Assembly (NCBI GenBank): GCA_024636405.1
Contig: JAGXHC010000122.1
Coordinates: 1-7,076, forward strand
Origin: Sulfitobacter sp.
GTDB taxonomy: Bacteria > Pseudomonadota > Alphaproteobacteria > Rhodobacterales > Rhodobacteraceae
DNA length: 7,076 nucleotides
Direction of reading: 5' to 3'
A program made the position numbers and the translations under genes. Every line of letters starts with the position of its first letter. Position 1 is the stretch's first letter. Below the pieces are notes generated by a model, which was not told where the DNA came from, made no database searches, and worked only from the letters and a program-made list of their open reading frames with translations. Shown here piece by piece: positions 1 through 5,978 of the stretch.

Positions 1-644
1 CCTTTGAAGCCGTCCGCTTCGGGGCTGCCTGCATACCATGTTCGTGGAGGGAAAAACCTTTGACCGTGCCAGTCCCCAAGAGCAAGGTAATCAAGGCCTG
101 ACATTTCAGCCCGGTTTGGCGGGATGACGGCAGGGTTTCCTTCTTCACTGCCGAAATCAAGAACACCGCCGTGGGCAAGACCGATCCGGAACCGCCCCGC
201 GGTGTCGGCCCCGGTCATCCATTCGGTCAGGTCAACGCCGGGATTGCGCACGTTGGGCGGGGCCGGCAGGATGGCGACATCATTGCCGATTTCGATGATC
301 TGCGGTGCAAGGGCAAGCAGGACATTGTCAGGCTTGTCATCCTCGATCCGCTCCCAAAGGTCCACAGCGGCGAGGCTGTCGTGATTGCCCGGCAGCAGCA
401 CCCAAAGCAGATCGGGAAACCCGGCCATCACATCAAGTGCGCGGCGCACCACCTTTGACGGCGGTGCTTCGGCATCGAAGGTATCGCCCGCGATCAGCAC
501 GAAACCTGCGTCATGGGCACGCGCCACTTCTGCGATTTTGCGCAGGGCGTCCAGCCGTGCGGCGCGCAAAGCGGCACGGGTGTCTTCGTCGAAGCGCCCG
601 AAGGGCTTGGCAAGGTGGATGTCTGCGGCGTGAAGAAATCGCAC
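1..644 (-). CDS. SbcD/Mre11-type metallophosphoesterase (DNA repair exonuclease family), partial at left edge
   Basis: The minus strand is open from a GTG codon at 644-642 to the window edge (214 codons plus 2 bases, no stop), so the C-terminus is missing. The protein starts MRFLHAADIHLAKPFGRF and carries the calcineurin-like phosphoesterase motifs in order: D8-x-H10, G53-D54, G86-N-H-D89, H158 in LAHGG, and G190-D-W-H193. This spacing matches the nuclease domain of SbcD/Mre11/YhaO-type proteins, which bind two metal ions (often Mn) and usually act with an SbcC/Rad50-like ATPase encoded next door; such a partner would lie left of the window. The start is supported by AGGAG nine bases upstream (minus strand, 658-654) and by the DxH motif beginning at residue 8, typical of the family. 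The last motif reads GDWH rather than GHxH. DNA exonuclease activity is inferred from the family; the substrate is unproven. The gene is divergent from the transporter operon and is probably unrelated to it. Confidence 0.88.
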   Translation of the reverse strand, partial: MRFLHAADIHLAKPFGRFDEDTRAALRAARLDALRKIAEVARAHDAGFVLIAGDTFDAEAPPSKVVRRALDVMAGFPDLLWVLLPGNHDSLAAVDLWERIEDDKPDNVLLALAPQIIEIGNDVAILPAPPNVRNPGVDLTEWMTGADTAGRFRIGLAHGGVLDFGSEEGNPAVIPPNRAEMSGLDYLALGDWHGQRFFPPRTWYAGSPEADGFK

Positions 645-677
645 GTGGCGTGGCTCCTGTATACCAATTCACGCCAC
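645..677 (-). promoter_or_regulatory. Dyad enclosing the ribosome binding site of the left metallophosphoesterase
   Basis: A perfect 8-bp inverted repeat, GTGGCGTG at 645-652 and CACGCCAC at 670-677, encloses 17 bases that contain the Shine-Dalgarno AGGAG (minus strand, 658-654) and the palindrome GTATAC (659-664). In the minus-strand transcript one arm ends exactly next to the GTG start codon. The structure could be an RNA hairpin affecting initiation or a DNA operator; function is inferred only from position and symmetry. Confidence 0.35.
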
Positions 678-915
678 CGTAGTCTTTTGGATTCGCGGAT
701 GAAAGTCGGCAAATCCGGCGCGCGCACTCAAAGCGGTCGCAGGATAATCCCCGCCGCCCCTGCCCGTGGGGGACGAAATATTGCGGTTATATGAAAATAC
801 ATGCGAGCACGGTGTCTGTAGTTGACCCGTCGCGCCGCCTCGCGCAGGCTGCGAGCAGGGACGCGGGGCAAGTCACCTGTCTTGGGGACGTTCCGCCTTG
901 TCAGGGAGAAGACCG
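678..915. other. Divergent intergenic region with candidate promoter sequences
   Basis: This stretch separates two divergent genes and should hold promoters for both. No convincing small ORF or RNA gene is visible. An AT-rich island at 775-800 (reading AAATATTGCGGTTATATGAA near its left part) stands out from the GC-rich surroundings. A TTGACC hexamer at 822-827 resembles a -35 box for the binding-protein gene, but the sequence 17 bases downstream (CAGGCT, 845-850) is a poor -10 box. I cannot assign a transcription start. The ribosome binding site AGGGAGA at 903-909 belongs to the gene starting at 916. Confidence 0.3.
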
Positions 916-2409
916 ATGACCCATATCCACAAACCCACCGCCTTTACCGCATTCGCGCTGGCCCTTGGCCTCAGCCTGTCTGCCGGCGCAGCACAGGCTG
1001 ACGAGCTTATTGTCGGACTTCAGCAAGAGCCTACATCGCTGGATCCGACGGGGGATGCTACTGCGTCCATCGACGGGATGCTGACGCAGAACGTGTTCGA
1101 ATCGCTGACCATCGTTGCCGAAAACGGCGAAGTGCAGCCGAACCTTGCGACAAGTTGGGAAGTCTCGGACGATGGGCTGACGTATACCTTTCATCTGGCG
1201 GAGGGGGTGAAATATCACGACGGCACCGATTTTGACGCCGATGACGTGATTTTTGCGTTCAACCGCGCCATGGTCGAGGGCAGCGTGAACCCGTCCAAGG
1301 ACATCTTCAAGCCGATCGAGAGCGTCACCGCGATTGATCCGATGACCGTGCAGATCAAACTGACCGGGAAGGATGCGTTTTTCCTGTTCAACATGGGCCA
1401 GGGCGACAGCGCCATCGTGGCCGAGGAATCGGCAGAGACCAACAATACCAATCCCGTCGGCACCGGCCCGTTCAAGTTTGACAGCTGGACGCGTGGGGAC
1501 CGGCTGACGCTGGTCAAGAACTCCGATCACCGGGATGCGGCGGAGGTGGCGCTGGATAAGGTGGTGTTTCGCTTTATCTCTGACCCTGCGGCCGCCACTG
1601 CGGCGATGATGGCCGAAGAACTGGACGCATTCCCCGGATTTCCCGCGCCGGAGTTGCTGGCGCAGTTCGAAGCCGATCCGCGGTTTCGCGTGAACATCGG
1701 CTCCACTGAGGGCGAGGTTATTCTGGCGATGAACAACGCCAAGCCGCCGTTCGACAATATCGAGGTGCGCCGCGCCGTGGCCACCGCGATCAACCGCGAT
1801 GAGATCATCGATGGCGCGATGTACGGCCAGGCTGTGCCGATCGGCAGTTTCTATCCGCCACATGGCACCGCTTATGTCGATCTGACGGGCGCCTATCCGC
1901 ATGACACGGAAAAAGCCAAGGCGATGTTCGAGGAAGCGGGCGTTGCGGGCACCACGATGACGCTGCGGGTGCCACCGTTCCCTTACGCGACCCGATCAGC
2001 CGAGATCATCCAGGCGGAACTGGCCGACGCCGGGATCGACGCCAAGGTGGAGAACGTGGAATGGGGCTTCTGGATTGACGAGGTCTATAAGAAGAAGAAC
2101 TACGACATGACGATCATCGCCCATACCAGCCCCAATGACATGGGCAATTTCGCGCGCGGCCCGGACTACTTTTACGGATATGACGATGCAGAGTTTACCG
2201 CCCTGTGGGACAGCATCCAGACCGAAGCCGACCCGGCCAAACGCGACGATCTGCTCAAGCAGGGGCAGCAGTACCTGAGCGACCAGTCGGTGCATGCGTT
2301 CTTGTTCCAATTGCCGCTGCTGGGTGTGTTCCGCACGGAGGTTGAAGGCTACTGGTCCTCATCGCCTGTGCTCTATATGCCGCTCAAGGGTGTGAGCAAC
2401 GGCGGCTGA
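916..2409 (+). CDS. ABC transporter periplasmic substrate-binding protein, family 5 (DppA/OppA type)
   Basis: The 497-residue product is the extracytoplasmic receptor of a PepT-type ABC importer. It has a Sec signal peptide: a charged start, a hydrophobic stretch at about residues 8-24, and a predicted signal peptidase I site after AQA at residue 28 (mature end DELIVGLQQEP). There is no lipobox cysteine, so it should be a free periplasmic protein. Family-5 hallmarks are SLDPTGDA near residue 41, the block WEVSDDGLTYTFHLAEGVKY (81-100) followed by HDGTDF, and NPVGTGPF (179-186). The ATG at 916 is preferred over the in-frame TTG at 898 because AGGGAGA (903-909) lies seven bases before the ATG and inside the longer version, and because it gives a normal signal peptide. 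Members of the family bind peptides, opines, nickel chelates, sugars or other solutes, and the ligand cannot be read from sequence here. It is the first gene of the operon, 49 bases before the first permease. Confidence 0.95.
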   Translation: MTHIHKPTAFTAFALALGLSLSAGAAQADELIVGLQQEPTSLDPTGDATASIDGMLTQNVFESLTIVAENGEVQPNLATSWEVSDDGLTYTFHLAEGVKYHDGTDFDADDVIFAFNRAMVEGSVNPSKDIFKPIESVTAIDPMTVQIKLTGKDAFFLFNMGQGDSAIVAEESAETNNTNPVGTGPFKFDSWTRGDRLTLVKNSDHRDAAEVALDKVVFRFISDPAAATAAMMAEELDAFPGFPAPELLAQFEADPRFRVNIGSTEGEVILAMNNAKPPFDNIEVRRAVATAINRDEIIDGAMYGQAVPIGSFYPPHGTAYVDLTGAYPHDTEKAKAMFEEAGVAGTTMTLRVPPFPYATRSAEIIQAELADAGIDAKVENVEWGFWIDEVYKKKNYDMTIIAHTSPNDMGNFARGPDYFYGYDDAEFTALWDSIQTEADPAKRDDLLKQGQQYLSDQSVHAFLFQLPLLGVFRTEVEGYWSSSPVLYMPLKGVSNGG

Positions 2410-2417
2410 CAGGTTTT

Positions 2418-2445
2418 GGCTGCGGGCGGGGTGCCGTCCGTAGCC
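2418..2445 (+). promoter_or_regulatory. Intra-operon stem-loop after the binding-protein gene
   Basis: GGCTGCGGGCGG (2418-2429) pairs along its whole length with CCGTCCGTAGCC (2434-2445), giving a 12-bp stem (10 Watson-Crick and 2 G-U pairs) closed by the tetraloop GGTG. It starts nine bases after the stop codon of the binding-protein gene. No T-run follows the 3' arm; a TTTT lies before the 5' arm instead, so it does not look like a classical intrinsic terminator. Stem-loops at this point in other importer operons protect the upstream mRNA and let the binding protein be made in excess over the membrane parts; that role is inferred here. The weak AGG before the next start (2451-2453) lies just beyond the stem. 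Confidence 0.65.
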
Positions 2446-2458
2446 GGATCAGGTTCCT

Positions 2459-3403
2459 ATGGGTTATTTTCTCTTTCGCCGCACATCGGGTTTCGTGCTG
2501 ACACTGCTGGCGGTGTCCGTGGTCGTGTTCGCGGTGATGAATGTGCTGCCGGGTGATCCGGCGCTGACCATCCTTGGCATGGACGCGACCGACGATGCGC
2601 TGGCCGCGCTAAGAGACCAGCTTGGGCTGAACGAGCCGCTGCTGACGCGGTATTTCTCATGGGTCTGGAACGCGCTGCACGGCGATTTCGGGATCAGTCA
2701 TTCGTTCCGGGTGCCGGTCGCGACGCTGATCGGTGAGCGGTTGCCGATGACCGTTTCGCTGGCGGTTGCGGGCATGATCGTGACGCTGATTCTGGCGCTG
2801 TCGCTGGGCATCGGGGCGGCAGCGCAGCATCGGCGATTTGGCGACTGGGGTGTGATGTTTCTGAGCCAGCTTGGCATTGCGGTGCCGGCCTTTTGGTTGT
2901 CGATCCTGCTGGTGCTGCTGTTTGCGGTCAAACTGCGTTGGCTGCCGCCGGGTGGCTTTGCGGGTTGGTCCGATCCGGTGGCGGCAATCCGGTCGCTGAT
3001 CCTGCCGACGACGGCGCTGGCGCTGGTGCAATCGGCAGTGCTGGCGCGGGTCACGCGGTCTTCGGCGCTGGAGGTGATGCGGCAGGATTTTGTGCGCACG
3101 GCGCGCGCGTCCGGGCTGTCGCGGCGGCGCGTGCTTTGGCGGCATGTGCTGCCCAATGCGCTGGTGCCGATCGTGACCATCGTGGGAATGCAGTTTGCCG
3201 CCCTTGTGACAGGCACCATCGTGATCGAGAACGTATTTTATCTGCCGGGGCTGGGGCGGCTGATTTTTCAGTCCATCGCCAACCGTGATCTGCCGACGGT
3301 GCAGGCGCTTGTGATGCTGTTCGCGGCCATTGTCGTGACCGCCAACTTCGTGGTTGATCTGCTTTATGTCGTCATTGACCCCCGTCTGAAAGCGCGCGCA
3401 TGA
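2459..3403 (+). CDS. ABC transporter permease, DppB/OppB type
   Basis: The 314-residue inner-membrane protein is one half of the translocation channel. Hydrophobic segments fit six membrane helices at about residues 10-30, 98-120, 132-157, 180-198, 235-258 and 282-306. The periplasmic loop after helix 1 has the DppB-family pattern, with LPGDPA (30-35), QLGLNEPLLTRY (54-65) and GDFGIS (75-80). The cytoplasmic EAA loop, which contacts the ATPases, is DFVRTARASGLSRRRVLWRH (210-229) followed by VLPNALVP. The C-terminus ends with DPRLKARA, as in the family. Length matches DppB-like proteins (300-340 residues). The start has only a weak AGG (2451-2453) five bases upstream, in contrast to the strong sites elsewhere in the operon. 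Its stop overlaps the next start as ATGA. Confidence 0.95.
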   Translation: MGYFLFRRTSGFVLTLLAVSVVVFAVMNVLPGDPALTILGMDATDDALAALRDQLGLNEPLLTRYFSWVWNALHGDFGISHSFRVPVATLIGERLPMTVSLAVAGMIVTLILALSLGIGAAAQHRRFGDWGVMFLSQLGIAVPAFWLSILLVLLFAVKLRWLPPGGFAGWSDPVAAIRSLILPTTALALVQSAVLARVTRSSALEVMRQDFVRTARASGLSRRRVLWRHVLPNALVPIVTIVGMQFAALVTGTIVIENVFYLPGLGRLIFQSIANRDLPTVQALVMLFAAIVVTANFVVDLLYVVIDPRLKARA

Positions 3404-4221
3404 GGCGGCAGTTGCCCACCAACTTTGTCCTTGGCGCGGTGCTGGTTGCCCTTGTGGTGGGCACGGCGGCGCTGTCGCTGATCTGGACGCCGCATGATGC
3501 GACGCTGATGAACATTCGCGGCAAATTCGCGGACCCGACGCCGCAGCATTGGCTGGGCACGGACCAGCTTGGGCGCGATGTGGTGAGCCAACTGATGGCG
3601 GGGGCGCGCAATTCGATGGCGGTGGCGCTGATCGCGGTGTTGCTGGGTGGCTCTGTCGGGGTGTCGTTGGGGCTGCTGGCGTCGGCCATCGGAGGGTGGG
3701 TCGAGGACGGAGTGATGCGGCTGGCCGATCTGGGTTTTGCCTTTCCGGCGCTGTTGTTTGCGATCATGCTGGCGGCGGTGTTCGGGCCGTCGCTGAGCAA
3801 TGCGGTGCTGGCCATTGCCTTTATCAACATCCCGATATTTGCCCGCGTCACGCGCGCCTCTGCCAATCAGATCTTGACCCGTGACTTTGTCTCGGCGGCG
3901 CGGGCTGCCGGGATGAACAGGTTTGCGATCAGCCGGGATCATATCCTGCCCAATATCGCCGCCGCGATCATCGTTCAGGCCACCATTGAATTTGCCGTGG
4001 CAATTCTGGCTGAGGCGGCGCTGAGCTATCTGGGTCTTGGCGCGCAGCCGCCCGCGTCAAGCTGGGGCAGGATGTTGTCGGAGGCGCAGACGCTGATGTA
4101 TCTGGCGCCGCATCTGGCGATCTATCCGGGCTTGTGCATTGTCGCGGCGGTTCTGGGGTTTGGCCTGCTGGGCGACGGGCTGCGCGACATTACCGATCCC
4201 CGTCTGGCGCGGGAGCGATAG
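3400..4221 (+). CDS. ABC transporter permease, DppC/OppC type
   Basis: The 273-residue inner-membrane protein pairs with the DppB-type permease to form the channel. It carries the DppC signature HWLGTDQLGRDVVSQLMAGA (50-69), the cytoplasmic EAA loop DFVSAARAAGMNRFAISRDH (162-181) with ILPNI after it, the segment ALSYLGLGAQPPASSWGRML (207-226), and the C-terminal LLGDGLRDITDPRL (256-269). Membrane helices fit at about 8-29, 73-97, 112-130, 133-150, 188-210 and 236-258. The N-terminal extension before the first helix is short, which suits the lower end of the family length range. It overlaps the upstream gene by four bases (ATGA), which implies translational coupling, and its TAG stop directly abuts the ATG of the first ATPase gene. 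Confidence 0.95.
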   Translation: MRRQLPTNFVLGAVLVALVVGTAALSLIWTPHDATLMNIRGKFADPTPQHWLGTDQLGRDVVSQLMAGARNSMAVALIAVLLGGSVGVSLGLLASAIGGWVEDGVMRLADLGFAFPALLFAIMLAAVFGPSLSNAVLAIAFINIPIFARVTRASANQILTRDFVSAARAAGMNRFAISRDHILPNIAAAIIVQATIEFAVAILAEAALSYLGLGAQPPASSWGRMLSEAQTLMYLAPHLAIYPGLCIVAAVLGFGLLGDGLRDITDPRLARER

Positions 4222-5193
4222 ATGATCACGCTGGATAACTTCTCGGCCCGGTTCGGGCACGCGATTGCCCTGCGCGGTGCCAACCTGAGCATTCGCAAGG
4301 GGGACCGTCTGGGCGTCGTGGGCGAAAGCGGATCAGGCAAAACCATGCTGGCCCTGTGCCTGATGGGCATGGCGCCCGATGCGGCACAGCTTGACGGGGC
4401 GCTGGTCATTGACGGGCAAGACATGGCCTTGGCCTCCGAGGCCGCATGGCAGCGTCTGCGCGCGCGGCGCGTTGCGATGATCTTTCAGGAACCGATGGCC
4501 GCGCTGAACCCGCTGCGCCGGGTCGGCGACACGGTAATGGAGCCGATGATCGTGCATGAAGGTCTGAGCACACGCGACGCACAGGCGCGTGCACGCGCCC
4601 TGTTCGAAGAAGTCGGCATTCCCGATCCGGGCGCAAAGATGCGCCAGTTTCCACATGAATTATCGGGTGGGCAACGCCAGCGGGCGCTGATTGCATTGGC
4701 GCTGGCCTGCGATCCGGCGCTGCTGATTGCCGATGAACCGACGACGGCACTGGATGCCAATGTGGCGCTGCGGATCACCGATCTGCTGGTGCGGCTGGCG
4801 ACAGAGCGCGAGATGGCGCTGGTCTTTATCAGTCACGATCTGGCCGCCGTCGCGCGCGCTACGCGCGACATTGTGGTGATGTATGGTGGTGATATGGTGG
4901 AACAGGGGCCGACAGCACAGGTGTTGGCCCAGCCGGCGCATCCCTATACCAAGGGCCTGCTGTCCGCGCGGCCAGATCCCAAGGCAGCACCCCGTGATGC
5001 CGCTGGCAGGCGTCGGCGGTTGCCCACCATTCCCGGCACGGTGCCACCCTTGACGGCATTGCCGCAGGGCTGCCGCTTTTCGGGTCGATGTCCCCAAGAG
5101 ATCGTGCGCTGTGCCATGCAGCGCCCCAAGATGCTGACGCTTGACGGACCGCGCCGCGCGGCCTGTCACCTTTTGTCGGGGGAGGGGACGTGA
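4222..5193 (+). CDS. ABC transporter ATP-binding protein, DppD/OppD type with C-terminal cysteine motif
   Basis: The 323-residue cytoplasmic ATPase energises the importer. Its nucleotide-binding parts are complete: Walker A GESGSGKT (34-41), Q-loop Q89 in IFQEP, signature LSGGQRQR (147-154), Walker B ALLIADEP (166-173), D-loop TALD (175-178) and switch His205 in ISHD. The C-terminal region is the oligopeptide-transporter extension found in DppD/OppD-type ATPases: HPYTKGLLSARP (240-251), IPGTVPPL (270-277), then cysteines at 284, 290, 297 and 315 (C-x5-C-x6-C-x17-C). Such cysteines bind an iron-sulfur cluster in a structurally studied DppD homologue; cluster binding here is inferred. The ATG follows the previous stop with no gap, and GGGAG at 4211-4215 serves as ribosome binding site. 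The end overlaps the next gene by four bases (GTGA). Confidence 0.96.
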   Translation: MITLDNFSARFGHAIALRGANLSIRKGDRLGVVGESGSGKTMLALCLMGMAPDAAQLDGALVIDGQDMALASEAAWQRLRARRVAMIFQEPMAALNPLRRVGDTVMEPMIVHEGLSTRDAQARARALFEEVGIPDPGAKMRQFPHELSGGQRQRALIALALACDPALLIADEPTTALDANVALRITDLLVRLATEREMALVFISHDLAAVARATRDIVVMYGGDMVEQGPTAQVLAQPAHPYTKGLLSARPDPKAAPRDAAGRRRRLPTIPGTVPPLTALPQGCRFSGRCPQEIVRCAMQRPKMLTLDGPRRAACHLLSGEGT

Positions 5194-5978
5194 ACGGTGC
5201 TGTGCTGCTGGAGGCGCGGGGCCTGACGCGCCGCTACCGCCTGCCGCGCACATCGGTGTTGCGCCCGGCACCGGTTCTGACAGCCGTTGACAGCGCGACC
5301 TTTGCCCTGCGCGCGGGCGAAACCCTGGGCGTGGTGGGTGAATCCGGGTCAGGCAAATCCACACTTGCGCGGATGGTCATGGCCTTTGAGCCGCCCGACG
5401 AAGGCACCATCCTGTTTGAGGGCCAAGACCCCAACGCCCTGCCTGCCCGCGATCTGCGCAAGCTGCGGCAGCGGTTTCAGATGGTGTTTCAAGACCCTTT
5501 CGGATCGTTGGACCCGCGCCGCCGCGTCGGCTGGTCCATCGCAGAGCCGCTGCGCGCCATCGGGGCAGAGACCAACACCGATGCACGGGTGTTCGAGACG
5601 CTGGAGCAGGTGGACCTGCACCCGCATGACGCCGAAAAATACCCCCATGAGTTTTCTGGCGGTCAACGCCAGCGCATTGCAATCGCCCGGGCCATCGTCA
5701 CCCGCCCTGCCCTGTTGGTTGCGGATGAGGCGGTGTCGGCGCTGGATGTTTCGGTGCAGGCGCAGATCCTGAACCTGCTGATGGACCTTCAGGAAGAGCT
5801 GGGTCTGGGCATTCTGTTCATCGGTCATGATCTGGCCGTGGTGGCGTCGATATGTGATTTTTTGCTGGTCATGCAGCACGGCAGAACAGTGGAGCAAGGA
5901 CCGGCCGCGCAGGTGTTGCGGTCCCCGGCACACGCCTATACGCAGACGTTGTTGAAAGCCGCCGGGATGCCTTTGTGA
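5190..5978 (+). CDS. ABC transporter ATP-binding protein, DppF/OppF type, short form
   Basis: The 262-residue second ATPase forms the heterodimer with the DppD-type subunit. Motifs are intact: Walker A GESGSGKST (50-58), Q-loop Q101 in VFQDPFGSLDPR (99-110), signature FSGGQRQR (155-162), Walker B ALLVADE (174-180), SALD (183-186) and switch His213 in IGHD. QDPFGSLDPR is typical of the DppF branch. Walker B is followed by AVSALD where many homologues have PVSALD, a tolerated change. The protein stops soon after SPAHAYTQTLLKAA (245-258), so it lacks the cysteine-containing C-terminal extension carried by its partner. The GTG start at 5190 overlaps the upstream TGA and is preceded by a strong GGAGGGG at 5181-5187. 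Its own stop overlaps the GTG of the phosphodiesterase gene by four bases, tying the two together. Confidence 0.95.
   Translation: MNGAVLLEARGLTRRYRLPRTSVLRPAPVLTAVDSATFALRAGETLGVVGESGSGKSTLARMVMAFEPPDEGTILFEGQDPNALPARDLRKLRQRFQMVFQDPFGSLDPRRRVGWSIAEPLRAIGAETNTDARVFETLEQVDLHPHDAEKYPHEFSGGQRQRIAIARAIVTRPALLVADEAVSALDVSVQAQILNLLMDLQEELGLGILFIGHDLAVVASICDFLLVMQHGRTVEQGPAAQVLRSPAHAYTQTLLKAAGMPL

Noticed and set aside
658..663. Extended -10 box TGGTATACA on the minus strand upstream of the SbcD-like gene
   Set aside because: Transcription would begin inside or after the Shine-Dalgarno, giving a nearly leaderless message despite a good AGGAG; no -35 box lies 17 bases upstream.
749..773. C-run and G-run (TCCCC and GGGGGA) that could pair as a terminator or riboswitch stem
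   Set aside because: The stem is short with a large loop, no T-run follows on either strand, and no known riboswitch core is recognisable.
124..794. Several plus-strand open frames of 82-125 codons in the left part of the window
   Set aside because: They lie opposite the SbcD-like gene, or run past its start into the intergenic region, and have proline, arginine and serine-rich shadow composition without motifs or ribosome binding sites.
898..915. TTG at 898 as the start of the binding-protein gene
   Set aside because: It would place the ribosome binding site AGGGAGA (903-909) inside the coding region; the ATG at 916 has ideal spacing and a normal signal peptide.
901..1902. A 333-codon open frame on the minus strand opposite the binding-protein gene
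   Set aside because: It is an antisense shadow of a GC-rich gene: rich in R, H and Q, with no recognisable domain, while the plus frame encodes a complete, typical family-5 binding protein.
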